From Clostridia bacterium (GTDB taxonomy: Bacteria; Bacillota; Clostridia; Christensenellales; Borkfalkiaceae): a stretch of 64,000 nucleotides of DNA. A model generated the notes under the pieces. The model saw only the letters and a list, made by a program, of their open reading frames with translations. It was not told the DNA's origin and searched no databases. Position numbers and translations under genes: made by a program. Of the stretch, positions 17,862 to 25,736 are shown piece by piece. Position 1 is the first letter of the stretch, and the number at the start of each line of letters is the position of its first letter. The DNA lies in contig JAFUJR010000015.1 of NCBI GenBank assembly GCA_017468085.1, positions 124,001 to 188,000 on the forward strand. Direction: 5' to 3'.

Positions 17862-17893
17862 ATTCAGCATTTCGCATTTCGAATTTCGCATTT
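17862..17893 (-). repeat. GAATGCGGAATGC-type short intergenic repeat
   Basis: Read on the minus strand it is a run of AAATGCGAAAT/GAATGC units. Similar low-complexity runs occur at 25777-25797, 33467-33497, 35853-35882 and 46541-46575, always outside genes. Confidence 0.6.
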
Positions 17894-17929
17894 ACACAAG
17901 GCTTTGTCTTGTGTACAAAGGAGTTTTCT

Positions 17930-18826
17930 ATGGGCTTTTTCAGTAAACTTTTTTCAGCGATGAAAAAGACGAAGGACAACCTTTCGTCCAAACTTCGTAT
18001 GCTCTTTTCCAAAAACAAGCTCGGCGACGAGTTTTACGAGGAATTAGAGGAAATCCTTATTTCCTCCGACGTATCCTATTCTACGGCGCAGGAGGTCGTT
18101 ACGCGCGTCAAAAAGCGCGCGATGGACGAACGTCTTAAAGACCAAGATTACGTCGTTTCCTTGCTCCGTGAAATTCTTGTAGACGTTTTGGAAGAAAGCG
18201 AGGTGGAAGCGCCTTCCTATCCTTGCGTGATTATGCTCGTCGGCGTAAACGGCGTAGGCAAAACGACGACGGTGGGTAAGCTCGCGCACTATTTCCTCTC
18301 GCAAGGCAAAACGGTTACGGTTGCGGCGGCGGATACCTTCCGCGCGGCGGCAAGCGAACAGCTCGCCATCTGGGCGGAGCGCGCCAAGGTGCGTATCGTC
18401 AAGCACGAGGAGGGGAGCGATCCTGCCGCGGTCATTTTCGATGCCGTAGCCTCGGCAAAGGCGAAGAAGACGGACGTCGTCATCATCGACACCGCAGGCA
18501 GATTGCACGTCAAAGAAAACCTGATGAACGAGCTTCGTAAAATGGACAGAGTGGTTACGCGCGAATATCCCGAAGCGGACTTCTTAAAATTGCTCGTTTT
18601 GGACGCGACCACGGGGCAAAACGCCGTCAATCAAGCGCGCGTATTTGACGAAGCGGTTGAGCTTGACGGACTCGTACTTACCAAACTCGACGGCACGGCA
18701 AAGGGCGGCTTTGTCTTCTCGCTCGCAGAAGAATTGTCCTTGCCCGTCGTCTTTGCAGGAGTTGGCGAAAAGATGGACGATTTGGAAATGTTTGATTCGC
18801 GGAGCTTTGTTGAAGCGATTTTATAA
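17930..18826 (+). CDS. ftsY: Signal recognition particle receptor FtsY
   Basis: A 298-residue SRP-family GTPase that docks ribosome-SRP complexes at the membrane. It has a short N-terminal N domain (about residues 1-90), then the G domain with GVNGVGKTTTVGKLA (about 104-118), DTFRAAASEQLAIWA, DTAGRLHVKENLMNEL and TKLDGTAKGG. The acidic A domain found in enteric bacteria is absent, as usual in Firmicutes. The start at 17930 follows AAAGGAG, and the few upstream in-frame codons belong to repeat DNA. Third member of the rnc-smc-ftsY group and followed 41 bases later by trmD. Confidence 0.97.
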   Translation: MGFFSKLFSAMKKTKDNLSSKLRMLFSKNKLGDEFYEELEEILISSDVSYSTAQEVVTRVKKRAMDERLKDQDYVVSLLREILVDVLEESEVEAPSYPCVIMLVGVNGVGKTTTVGKLAHYFLSQGKTVTVAAADTFRAAASEQLAIWAERAKVRIVKHEEGSDPAAVIFDAVASAKAKKTDVVIIDTAGRLHVKENLMNELRKMDRVVTREYPEADFLKLLVLDATTGQNAVNQARVFDEAVELDGLVLTKLDGTAKGGFVFSLAEELSLPVVFAGVGEKMDDLEMFDSRSFVEAIL

Positions 18827-18867
18827 AATAAGCGTACCATGTACGCGTTGAAACCAAAAATTTGACT

Positions 18868-19530
18868 ATGAAAATCGACATTTTAACCTTATTCCCCGAA
18901 ATGTTTTCCGCCATGCAGGAAAGTATTCTCGGCAGAGCGCAAAAATCGGGCAAAATACAAATTAATATCGTCAACATACGCGATTATACGGAGGATAAGC
19001 ACTTAAAGTGCGACGATTATCCTTTCGGCGGCGGCGCGGGCATGGTGATGATGGCGCCGCCCATCGGCAATGCAATCGAGGCAATCGACCCCGAACACAA
19101 GGCGCGCCGTATCTATATGTCCCCCAAGGGCGAAACGTTCAAGCAACAGAAGGTGTTTCAGTTGTTAGAATACGAACACCTCATCTTGCTTTGCGGGCAT
19201 TACGAGGGGGTAGACCAGCGCGTATTAGACCTTTTTATCGACGAGGAAATTTCGATAGGCGACTACGTTTTGACGGGCGGCGAATTGCCCGCTATGGTCA
19301 TTGCGGACTGCGTTTCGCGCTACGTAGACGGAGTCATCAACACCTCCTCGCTCGTGGACGAAAGTTTTTCGGACAATATGCTGGAATATCCGCAATACAC
19401 CCGTCCGCAGGAATACAAGGGCTTGACCGTCCCCGAGGTGTTGCGTAGCGGCGACCACGGCAAAATCGACAAATGGCGCAGGGAACAGGCGTTGGAGATT
19501 ACGAAAAAGCGCCGTCCCGATTTATTATAA
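18868..19530 (+). CDS. trmD: tRNA (guanine-37-N1)-methyltransferase TrmD
   Basis: A 220-residue SPOUT methyltransferase that makes m1G37, which prevents frameshifting. The knotted SAM site is visible as LLCGHYEGVDQRVLD and IGDYVLTGGELPAMV, with the N-terminal DILTLFPEMF and PFGGGAGMVM motifs intact. The ATG at 18868 has no clear Shine-Dalgarno. A TTG two codons upstream is an alternative. In most Firmicutes trmD sits in rpsP-rimM-trmD-rplS, but here it directly follows ftsY with no rimM or ribosomal protein gene. The 18831-18851 leader carries the GTACGCGTTGAAA core of the short polar motif described below. Confidence 0.96.
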   Translation: MKIDILTLFPEMFSAMQESILGRAQKSGKIQINIVNIRDYTEDKHLKCDDYPFGGGAGMVMMAPPIGNAIEAIDPEHKARRIYMSPKGETFKQQKVFQLLEYEHLILLCGHYEGVDQRVLDLFIDEEISIGDYVLTGGELPAMVIADCVSRYVDGVINTSSLVDESFSDNMLEYPQYTRPQEYKGLTVPEVLRSGDHGKIDKWRREQALEITKKRRPDLL

Positions 19531-19652
19531 AAACAGAGAATACGCTACGCAATACGGCGTTGCGTTGCGGCAACCCTCGGTTACGTATGCACAAGTACGC
19601 GCCCTCGGGTTTTCCTCACACTCCTTGTCTTGCTTGTGTCTTGCTCTGTTTT
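19530..19652 (+). repeat. Dispersed structured intergenic element, copy B
   Basis: Ends are AAAACAGAG (19530-19538) and CTCTGTTTT (19644-19652), a complementary pair that differs from AAAACGGAG/CTCCGTTTT of copy D by compensating changes. Internal helices AACCC/GGGTT and CGTAT/GTACG occupy the same positions as in copy A. It lies right after the trmD stop. Confidence 0.75.
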
Positions 19653-19708
19653 TTAGACTTCGTACGGGCGATAAACTGCTTGTATCTCCGCCCTTTTTAT
19701 CTCTATTC

Positions 19709-19750
19709 TGTCATACCGACCAAGCCGTAGGCGAGCGGAGCGTATCTCAT
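19709..19750 (+). repeat. Dispersed TGTCATACCGA intergenic repeat, copy 2
   Basis: TGTCATACCGACCAAG start and GGAGCGTATCTCAT end, as in the copy at 4173. The middle reads CCGTAGGCGAGC as in the larger copy at 41464. Confidence 0.75.
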
Positions 19751-19790
19751 AAAAATTTTACCCACAATTTCTAATTTGCAGGAACACACT

Positions 19791-20648
19791 ATGAAAAATA
19801 TACAATGGTTTCCGGGTCATATGACGAAAGCGATGCGCGACATGGAAGCAAAACGCGATTTATGCGACGGCGTAATCTGCGTTTTAGACGCGCGCGCCCC
19901 GATTGCGACCCTCAACAAAAACCTCAAAAAAATCTTCGGTGAAAAGCCGATTTTATACGTTTTAAACAAAGCCGACCTTTCCGACGGCAGGGCGGACGCG
20001 TTTGTAAAATTCTTCGAGGATAGGGGCAGGTACGCGATGAAATGCGATTCCACCAATATTTCGACGAAGCGCCAAATCCTTACGCGCCTCAACGCCATCG
20101 TCAAAGAAAAACGGGAAAGAGCGCAAGCGAAGGGTTTAAACCGCACCTTCCGTTTTATGGTGGCAGGTATACCCAACACGGGCAAAAGCACTATTGTCAA
20201 CCTCTTAAGCGGTCAAAAACGCGCTAAGACGGGCGACAAAGCAGGGGTTACGCGCGACGTTCGTTGGCTCAAATGCGGCGAATTCGACCTGCTCGACACC
20301 CCCGGCACTATGCCCCCGTCCTTTGACAATCAATACCTCGCCCGCCACCTCGCTTATATTGGCAGTATCAACGACGATATTTTGGATATGGACGACGTCG
20401 CGTTGGAGCTTTTGGGCGAGCTTGCCGAAAAATATCCCGAATGCTTGACTCAGCGCTACGGCATCACCGACTTTTCCGAAAAGTTGGGCATGTACGAGGC
20501 GGTGTGCAAGCGCAGAGGCTTTATTTTCCGCGGCGGCGAATACGACTACGAGCGCGGTGCAAAAGCTATCGTAGACGATTTCCGTAAGGGCAGAATCGGC
20601 AAAATCTGCCTCGAAGACCCCAAAGATTATCAGGACTTTGAGTTTTAA
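19791..20648 (+). CDS. rbgA: Ribosome biogenesis GTPase RbgA (YlqF)
   Basis: A 285-residue circularly permuted GTPase required for late assembly of the 50S subunit. The order of motifs is permuted as expected: LNKADLSD (G4) comes first, then GIPNTGKSTIVN (G1) and LLDTPGTMPP (G3). The N-terminal IQWFPGHMTKAMRDM is the family signature. I chose the ATG at 19791, preceded by CAGGAACA. A TTG five codons earlier is in frame but lacks a ribosome site. The polar motif GGGGCAGGTACGCGATGAA is embedded in the coding sequence at 20023-20041, where it encodes GRYAMK. Confidence 0.94.
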   Translation: MKNIQWFPGHMTKAMRDMEAKRDLCDGVICVLDARAPIATLNKNLKKIFGEKPILYVLNKADLSDGRADAFVKFFEDRGRYAMKCDSTNISTKRQILTRLNAIVKEKRERAQAKGLNRTFRFMVAGIPNTGKSTIVNLLSGQKRAKTGDKAGVTRDVRWLKCGEFDLLDTPGTMPPSFDNQYLARHLAYIGSINDDILDMDDVALELLGELAEKYPECLTQRYGITDFSEKLGMYEAVCKRRGFIFRGGEYDYERGAKAIVDDFRKGRIGKICLEDPKDYQDFEF

Positions 20649-20705
20649 CCTTGCCTTCTCCTTGAGGGGAAGGTGGCTTGCGTAGCAAGACGGATGAGGT
20701 GTCTT
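20649..20705 (+). repeat. CCTTCTCCTTGAGGGGAAGG-type intergenic repeat
   Basis: A short hairpin (CCTTCTCC / GGGGAAGG) followed by TGGCTTGCG...AAGACGGATGAGGTGTC. Elements of this look are common between genes in gut Firmicutes. Only one copy is present in this window. Confidence 0.5.
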
Positions 20706-20737
20706 ATAAAGTTTTAGCCGCGATTCCGTACGCTTCT

Positions 20738-20782
20738 TGTCATACCGACCAAGGTTGCGTCGCAACCGCGCGGAGTGGATCT
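20738..20782 (+). repeat. Dispersed TGTCATACCGA intergenic repeat, copy 3
   Basis: TGTCATACCGACCAAGG, then a hairpin GGTTGCG/CGCAACC, then CGCGGAGTGGATCT. Lies just upstream of rnhB. Confidence 0.72.
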
Positions 20783-20811
20783 AAAAAGCAATAAAAAACG
20801 AGAAAACGACC

Positions 20812-21432
20812 ATGAAAAAACCTTGGAACGCAGAAGAAAAATTGCAATACGAGCGCGCCCTTCTTGCACGCGGTTATCAATATATCGCGGGCGTAGACGA
20901 GGTGGGCAGAGGCCCTCTCGCAGGCCCCGTCGTTTGTGCGGCGGTGATTATGCCCTTAGACGAGGAAACCCTCGTCGTCGGCGTGGACGACAGCAAAAAG
21001 CTGTCCGAAAAGAAGCGCGAAGCCCTCGCCGAACAAATCAAAGCGCGCGCCCTCGCCTATACGATTATCGAAATTGACGAAAAGGTGATTGACGAAATCA
21101 ATATTTTAGAGGCGACCAAACTCGGCATGAAACGCGCGATTGAGGGGCTGGAAATCTCGCCCGACGTCGTGCTCACCGACGGCAATATGACCATCAATAT
21201 CGCCCACCCCCAGCAAAGCGTGATCCACGGCGACGCCCTTTCGTACTCGATAGGCGCGGCAAGCATTATCGCCAAAGTCCACCGTGATAAAATGATGGTG
21301 GATTTTGCGCAAACCTACCCCGATTACGGCTTTGAAAAGAACAAGGGCTACGGCACGGCAGCGCACATCAAAGGCATCAAGGAGAAAGGCTTATGCCCCA
21401 TTCACCGCAGAAGCTTCACAAAAAACTTTTAG
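20812..21432 (+). CDS. rnhB: Ribonuclease HII
   Basis: A 206-residue enzyme that cuts RNA in RNA-DNA hybrids, including single misincorporated ribonucleotides. The catalytic GVDEVGRGPLAGPVV motif (Asp-Glu pair) lies near residue 25, DSKKLSEKKRE follows, then VLTDG and the last acidic/histidine region IIAKVHRDKMM and YGFEKNKGYGTAAH. The length is normal. The ribosome site is weak. Its 3' end overlaps yraN by 40 bases, so translation of the two is coupled. Confidence 0.95.
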   Translation: MKKPWNAEEKLQYERALLARGYQYIAGVDEVGRGPLAGPVVCAAVIMPLDEETLVVGVDDSKKLSEKKREALAEQIKARALAYTIIEIDEKVIDEINILEATKLGMKRAIEGLEISPDVVLTDGNMTINIAHPQQSVIHGDALSYSIGAASIIAKVHRDKMMVDFAQTYPDYGFEKNKGYGTAAHIKGIKEKGLCPIHRRSFTKNF

Positions 21433-21752
21433 GCGGCGCGGGCGAAAAACTCGTCGAAGCCTATCTTAAAAAGCAGGGCTTTAAAATATTGAAACGGAAC
21501 TACCGCACGCCTTTTGGCGAAGCGGATTTGATTGCCGAGGACAAGGACGAAATCGCCTTTATCGAGGTGAAAACGCGCACGGGCGATAGCTACGGAACGC
21601 CCCGCGAGGCAGTAACCGTCGATAAGCAACGCCGTTATAGAAAAATAGCGGAGTGTTATTGGAAGCAGACGGGGGAAGAACCCAACGCCCGCTTTGACGT
21701 AGCGGAAGTTTACGCCGACGGAAAAATTGAATACTTTAAAAACGCCTTTTAG
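21393..21752 (+). CDS. yraN: UPF0102 family endonuclease-like protein YraN
   Basis: A 119-residue protein of the UPF0102 family, which has a restriction-endonuclease-like fold. Visible landmarks are GEKLVEAYLKKQGFKILKRNYR, FGEADLIAEDKDEIAFIEVKTR (the D...E-V-K catalytic pattern) and a C-terminal RFDVAEVY. The cellular role is uncertain. The rnhB-yraN pairing is common and suggests a link to DNA repair or recombination. The start overlaps the rnhB end and follows AAGGAGAAAGG. The stop codon lies inside the terminator stem. Confidence 0.9.
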   Translation: MPHSPQKLHKKLLGGAGEKLVEAYLKKQGFKILKRNYRTPFGEADLIAEDKDEIAFIEVKTRTGDSYGTPREAVTVDKQRRYRKIAECYWKQTGEEPNARFDVAEVYADGKIEYFKNAF

Positions 21753-21778
21753 CAATTCCGCTAAAAGGCGTTTTTTTG
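21741..21778. terminator. Terminator shared by yraN and the convergent LRR gene
   Basis: A 13-base-pair stem (21741-21753 with 21760-21772) followed by TTTTTTTG on the plus strand, with an A-rich left flank so that it can also end the minus-strand LRR transcript. Confidence 0.9.
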
Positions 21779-21798
21779 TTTAAATGTATATATTTCCG

Positions 21799-23139
21799 TT
21801 ATAGCGTTACCGCGCCGTCACTGCAAACTACTTCCGTGGCAGGTACTTCAGTATTCCAAGAAGCATCTTTTTCCATGGATTTCCACTTTTCTATTGTTCC
21901 ATCAAAGAAAATAGTCGTTAAAGAGCTACAATTATAGAACGCTCTTCTTTCTATACTTGCTACGTTTTCACCAATCGTTACGCTTTTTAAGCTTGTACAA
22001 TCTTTAAAAACTTCTATCCCTAAATTTGTTAAACTTCCTCCAATAACTACACTCGTCAATCCAATACAATTTCTAAACGACCAGTATCCCAAGTTTATTA
22101 CACTGTCGGGGATTACAAGCTCTGTTAAACTGCTACAATTTGTAAATGCGCCCATCTCAATATTTTTAACACTGTTTGGAATATCAATACTCATCAAGTT
22201 AACGCAACCATAGAACGCGTTTTCTCCAATTTGCGTTACGCCGCTGGGAATAGTGATATGCGTTAACGATTCGCAATAGCTAAACGCTTGATGACCGATA
22301 ATTTTACATTTCGGGTTTATTGTAGTTGTTACAATATCGTCGGGAAATAAGTCAACTTCAACTAAATATAAGTAAGGATTAGTTTCATTTCCTAGATATT
22401 CACACTCGTTCTCAACCGTATAATTCAAATTATCGCAGAAATTAAAAGCCCAACTGCCAATATAGGTTACACTGTCAGGGATACGTATTTGCTCAAGATA
22501 TTCGCAATACTGAAACGCCTTTTCGCCAATGCTGACAACTCCGTCGGGGAGTGTTATTATTCTCAAATTCTCGCACTCTTTAAAGGCGGATTCGCCAATG
22601 TGTGTTACGCTGTTGCCAATAACAACGTTAGTTAAAGCGTTACAGTTCCAAAATGCCGCTTTCCCAATACTGCTTACACCATTACCCATTACCACATCGG
22701 TTAAATGCGTGCATTTTGCAAACGCAAATTCACCAATCTCCGTTACGTTATCGGAAATTACAACTTTCGTTAATTTACTCTCGCCAAACGCTCCATAAGC
22801 AATAGCTTTAACCGGTAAATCGTTGCACGTATCAGGAACAACAAATTCTGATCCTTCATATGAATCCATGTTCACCAGCGAGTAGTAAGTTCCGTCTTCG
22901 CTTAATACATATTTTACCCCGTCTACATATTCTTCCGTTTGCTGATTAGTATCCGAGTTATCAGACGAATTACCGTCTACAGTGTCCGATGCGTCATCTT
23001 CCGTGTCATTAGGTACGTTGTTGCTTATGTTGTTCGAAGCGTTGTTGCCTTTATTATCGTTATCGCACGCAATAAAGCCGAGACTGCTTGTTGTAGCGCA
23101 CACCAAACACAGCAAGCTAACCAACAATTTCTTTTTCAT
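21799..23139 (-). CDS. BspA-type leucine-rich-repeat (LRR_5) lipoprotein
   Basis: A 446-residue surface lipoprotein. The signal peptide ends in the lipobox LGFIAC (Cys25). A Asn/Ser/Asp linker follows (to about residue 65), then a short beta domain with VDGVKYVLSEDGTYYSLV, and then about a dozen LRR_5 units of 22-23 residues of the form VTxIGxxAFxxCxxLTxVVI. It ends with FFDGTIEKWKSMEKDASWN, a common ending of this family. Such proteins are usually adhesins or host-interaction factors. It is expressed from its own promoter through a structured leader with a terminator (23171-23345) that is shared with the giant LRR gene at 41952. The ribosome site is AAAGGAG. Confidence 0.9.
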   Translation of the reverse strand: MKKKLLVSLLCLVCATTSSLGFIACDNDNKGNNASNNISNNVPNDTEDDASDTVDGNSSDNSDTNQQTEEYVDGVKYVLSEDGTYYSLVNMDSYEGSEFVVPDTCNDLPVKAIAYGAFGESKLTKVVISDNVTEIGEFAFAKCTHLTDVVMGNGVSSIGKAAFWNCNALTNVVIGNSVTHIGESAFKECENLRIITLPDGVVSIGEKAFQYCEYLEQIRIPDSVTYIGSWAFNFCDNLNYTVENECEYLGNETNPYLYLVEVDLFPDDIVTTTINPKCKIIGHQAFSYCESLTHITIPSGVTQIGENAFYGCVNLMSIDIPNSVKNIEMGAFTNCSSLTELVIPDSVINLGYWSFRNCIGLTSVVIGGSLTNLGIEVFKDCTSLKSVTIGENVASIERRAFYNCSSLTTIFFDGTIEKWKSMEKDASWNTEVPATEVVCSDGAVTL

Positions 23140-23170
23140 ATATTTATCTCCTTTAAAAAATTTTTTTTGT

Positions 23171-23206
23171 AAAATAAAAAAGTGCCGCCCGCAAAACGAA
23201 CGACAC
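23171..23206 (-). terminator. Leader terminator (attenuator) before the LRR lipoprotein gene
   Basis: On the minus strand GTGTCGTTCGT (23196-23206) pairs with GCGGGCGGCAC (23182-23192) over 11 base pairs including wobbles, followed by TTTTTTATTTT. It lies between the promoter and the ribosome site, so transcription must pass it to reach the gene. Confidence 0.82.
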
Positions 23207-23232
23207 CTGTAAAAATGTCCTTCTCGCTTTGC

Positions 23233-23345
23233 TGCGACACAACATAAAAATAGTCTTTCACAAAGAGATTTTTATAACGCGAAAAAGATACACTCCTACC
23301 AAAGAAGTATACTCTACGTGAAAAAAACTATTCTGTTATGTCGCA
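23233..23345 (-). ncRNA. Structured 5' leader domain, copy 1 (candidate cis-regulatory RNA)
   Basis: Starts at the predicted transcription start. An outer helix TGCGACATAACA (23334-23345) pairs with TGTTGTGTCGCA (23233-23244), continued by ATAGT/ACTAT and TTCAC/GTGAA. Inside, GTATACTTC pairs with GGAGTGTATC, followed by an unpaired CTTTTTCGC. The leader of the gene at 41952 has the same architecture with a different outer-helix sequence but conserved core bases. No known riboswitch consensus was recognised. Confidence 0.6.
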
Positions 23346-23350
23346 TTTTT

Positions 23351-23379
23351 ATTCTACCACCTTTTCCCGCTTTTGTCAA
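23351..23379 (-). promoter_or_regulatory. Promoter of the LRR lipoprotein gene
   Basis: On the minus strand TTGACA (23374-23379), a 17-base spacer and TAGAAT (23351-23356). The spacer (AAAG...AAAAGGTGG) closely resembles that of the promoter at 41728. Confidence 0.82.
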
Positions 23380-23559
23380 TATTTTTTATAATAAAATTAA
23401 AACGAAAAACGCACCGAAAAAACACGCAAAAAACGCGTTTTTTCGCATTTTTTCATTTTTGTTGTAAAAGTGCCGCAAACCCTTGAAAAACCTAACGAAA
23501 TCGACAATAAAAATGCGCGTTTTACAAAAGAACTTTTTATTTTTTGCCTTTTTGTATGT

Positions 23560-23565
23560 TATAAT
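23560..23565 (+). promoter_or_regulatory. -10 region of spoIIGA (extended)
   Basis: TGTTATAAT gives an extended -10 with no good -35, as expected for an activator-dependent promoter. A 7-base near match to a Spo0A box (TGTCGAT on the minus strand) lies at 23500-23506, about 55 bases upstream. Spo0A control is known for spoIIG in Bacillus but is only suggested here. Confidence 0.4.
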
Positions 23566-23606
23566 GCCCTCAACCCCTTGAAAATAAAGGGAAAGAGGGC
23601 TTTTTT

Positions 23607-24428
23607 ATGGTGGTATATATCGAGTACGCATTTTTGGAAAATTCGCTCTTCGATTTTGCCTTATTAAGTCTTTCGTTTTTAATTTGCAAAACTAAAATTA
23701 CATGGTGGAAAACGTTGATTTCCGCTTGCGTGGGCGGTGTGTTCGCCGTTATTTTTCCGCTTATTCTTCTGCCGCAGATTTTGCTTATTTTCCTCAAAAT
23801 CGCCGTGGGATTTTTGCTTTGTTTTATCTCTTTTCCGCGTATTAAAAACAAAAAAGAGTGGGGCAGGTACGCGTTGAACTCTGGCGTGTTCTTTTTTCTC
23901 ACCTTCTTGTACGGGGGTGCGCTCACCGCGCTGTTTTCCGCAATTTTTCCACAAAAAACGCCTATTTTTCTCGTCGCGCTCGGTTTTGCGCTGTTGTCTG
24001 CGCTCACTCTGCTGATCGTAAGAAAGATTTATCAAAAACGCACCGTTTTTCAAAGTATTTACGCGTGTGAAATCCTTTATCATGGGCAGATTTTCGCCCT
24101 TTCGGGGTATTTGGACAGCGGGAATTTGGCAAGCAAAAACGGCGTGCCCGTCTGCTTTCTTTCGCCCGATATTTTTTACGATATATTCGGGGAAGAAATT
24201 CTCTTTCAAGCAGAGGATAAAAATAACGAAGGCGAGGGGCGGATACGCGATGAAATGGTGATTTTTACAATGTCGGGCGAGAGGCGGGTACAGCTTTTCC
24301 GCGCGCGGATAAAAGTGCAAATTCCGTCCGTGGAAAGCCGACAAATCGAGGTATATTTCACCCCGTCCAAGCATATGTTAAACCGAGAGTATCAAGTACT
24401 CTTAAACGCAGGAATTATAAAGGGATAA
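23607..24428 (+). CDS. spoIIGA: Sporulation sigma-E factor-processing peptidase SpoIIGA
   Basis: A 273-residue membrane aspartic protease that cleaves pro-sigma-E in the mother cell once activated by SpoIIR. The N-terminal half has about five hydrophobic helices beginning [17 protein letters not shown], and the C-terminal half is soluble with the catalytic motif YLDSGN (Asp near residue 170; D-S/T-G-N in the family). It is somewhat shorter than the Bacillus protein (about 309). It lies 5 bases before sigE in the classical operon. The polar motif GGGGCAGGTACGCGTTGAA is embedded at 23860-23878, encoding GRYALN at the loop between helices. Confidence 0.92.
   Translation: MVVYIEYAFLENSLFDFALLSLSFLICKTKITWWKTLISACVGGVFAVIFPLILLPQILLIFLKIAVGFLLCFISFPRIKNKKEWGRYALNSGVFFFLTFLYGGALTALFSAIFPQKTPIFLVALGFALLSALTLLIVRKIYQKRTVFQSIYACEILYHGQIFALSGYLDSGNLASKNGVPVCFLSPDIFYDIFGEEILFQAEDKNNEGEGRIRDEMVIFTMSGERRVQLFRARIKVQIPSVESRQIEVYFTPSKHMLNREYQVLLNAGIIKG
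23860..23878 (+). repeat. Polar 19-base motif family GGGGCAGGTACGCGTTGAA
   Basis: Copies (all plus strand): 20023 (rbgA), 23860 (spoIIGA), 25737, 26755, 27781, 31289 (ribU), 32969 (rimI start), 36768 (ddl), 46226, 52923, 53952 (inside araC, antisense), 63031 and 63746 (GH31). Consensus GGGGCAGGTRYGCGTTGAA with one to four changes. The frame in which it is read differs between genes. Confidence 0.8.
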
Positions 24429-24433
24429 GCCGT

Positions 24434-25147
24434 ATGAAAGTCAAGGAAATTTTAAAGATTTTTTTACAAAAGCTGTGTTTGGACAAAGAGGTGGTGGATT
24501 ACGTTTGCGGTGGCGGCGAAGCCCTGCCCTTGCCCCTTTCCCCCGAGGAAGAGAGCGAAATGCTTAAAAAACTGGGTGAGGAGCAGGAAAAGGAACAGGC
24601 GCGCGCCCTTTTGATTCAGCATAACCTGCGTTTGGTGGTGTATATCGCCCGCAAATTCGACAATACGGGCGTGGACAACGACGACCTCGTTTCCATCGGC
24701 ACGATAGGGCTTATCAAAGCGATAAATTCTTTTAAGACGGACAAAAAAATCAAGCTCGCCACCTACGCCTCGCGCTGTATCGAAAACGAAATTTTGATGT
24801 ATCTGCGCCGCACCGCACGCCTTAAAAGCGAGGTTTCCTTTGACGAGCCGCTCAACACCGATTTTGAGGGAAACGAGCTGCTTTTATCCGACGTTTTGGG
24901 TATGTCTGCGGACACCGTGTACGGGGATATCGAGGCGAACGCGGAAAAAGAACAGCTGAAAGAAGCGTTGAAAAAGCTGTCGGAACGGGAACGGAAAATC
25001 ATGTTTCTGCGGTTTGGACTTGGCGGCGGCGAGGAAATGACCCAAAAGGACGTGGCGGATATGCTCGGCATTTCGCAAAGCTACATATCGAGATTGGAAA
25101 AGAAAATTATTCTTCGCCTCAAAAAAGAAATTGCCAAAATGGAATAA
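24434..25147 (+). CDS. sigE: RNA polymerase sporulation sigma factor SigE (pro-sigma-E)
   Basis: A 237-residue sigma-70 family factor that directs early mother-cell gene expression. The family-specific start [15 protein letters not shown] is preceded by a roughly 25-residue hydrophobic/amphipathic pro-sequence ([12 protein letters not shown] region) that SpoIIGA removes. Region 2 ([31 protein letters not shown] type, [20 protein letters not shown]) and region 4 ([23 protein letters not shown]) are intact. SigK is the closest alternative, but linkage to spoIIGA and sigG makes SigE nearly certain. Confidence 0.96.
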   Translation: MKVKEILKIFLQKLCLDKEVVDYVCGGGEALPLPLSPEEESEMLKKLGEEQEKEQARALLIQHNLRLVVYIARKFDNTGVDNDDLVSIGTIGLIKAINSFKTDKKIKLATYASRCIENEILMYLRRTARLKSEVSFDEPLNTDFEGNELLLSDVLGMSADTVYGDIEANAEKEQLKEALKKLSERERKIMFLRFGLGGGEEMTQKDVADMLGISQSYISRLEKKIILRLKKEIAKME

Positions 25148-25148
25148 A

Positions 25149-25186
25149 AAACCGAGCCGAAAATTCGGCTCGGTTTAATATTTTTT
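25149..25186 (+). terminator. Terminator after sigE
   Basis: AAACCGAGCCGAA and TTCGGCTCGGTTT form a 12-13 base-pair stem (25149-25161 with 25164-25176), followed by AATATTTTTT. Confidence 0.85.
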
Positions 25187-25261
25187 CAGTTCTTCTCGCA
25201 GTTTTTTGTATATTTGCTGGGCGCCTAATGTAAAATATGAAAACTTTGTGAGGTAATTATA

Positions 25262-25714
25262 ATGGAAAAGATTCAAAAACGATGCGATAAATGCGGTAAA
25301 ATAATAGATGTAATTCCCAATGAATATTGCTGTCCTGCGTGTGGAGAGTTTTTTGAGGAAATAGATAATGAACAAATCTTACGCAACCACTTAGAGACAG
25401 AGCTGTGTGCAAAAATTGCACAAATGGAAGCGTGCAGTAAGCGGAATAGGCGAAATGAAAATAAAGATAATGCAATCAAATGGTTAAAGGTATTAGGCAT
25501 TTCTTATTTGGTTGCGATTGGGTTAAGCTTGTTTAGTGTAACGATGACAGGCACCACCGCACATATGGTTTACGTTATTATTTTAATAGCCGCATTGGAT
25601 TGTGTGTTGCTCGCAGGGCCTATGATTCCCATTGTTAATTATTTTCGGTACAAGAAGAAATTGAAAGAGGATATAGAATGCTTAAAGAAAGAGTATGAAA
25701 ACTTAAAATTCTAA
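25262..25714 (+). CDS. Zinc-ribbon membrane protein of unknown function
   Basis: A 150-residue protein. A rubredoxin-like zinc ribbon sits at the N-terminus (RCDKCGKIIDV...YCCPACGEFF: CxxC pairs at about residues 8/11 and 22/25), followed by a charged helix, two transmembrane helices (about 79-98 and 104-124) and a basic/acidic coiled tail. It sits between sigE and sigG with its own terminator on each side, so a sporulation role is possible but not shown. It is one of four proteins in this window that combine an N-terminal zinc ribbon with membrane segments. A GAGGT site precedes the ATG. Confidence 0.7.
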   Translation: MEKIQKRCDKCGKIIDVIPNEYCCPACGEFFEEIDNEQILRNHLETELCAKIAQMEACSKRNRRNENKDNAIKWLKVLGISYLVAIGLSLFSVTMTGTTAHMVYVIILIAALDCVLLAGPMIPIVNYFRYKKKLKEDIECLKKEYENLKF

Positions 25715-25736
25715 ATCGTAAAACTATAAAATCAAG

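Larger units (their letters stand above)
23140..23606. other. Divergent regulatory region between the LRR lipoprotein gene and spoIIGA
   Basis: Contains, on the minus strand, the LRR promoter and its structured leader (described separately) and, on the plus strand, the spoIIGA promoter. The middle (about 23400-23465) is an AT-rich stretch with a small AAAACGCGTTTT palindrome. I see no further gene. Confidence 0.6.

Noticed and set aside
23432..23460. AAAACGCGTTTT palindrome as a terminator
   Set aside because: It lies upstream of both divergent promoters and ends no transcript; probably just AT-rich self-complementarity.
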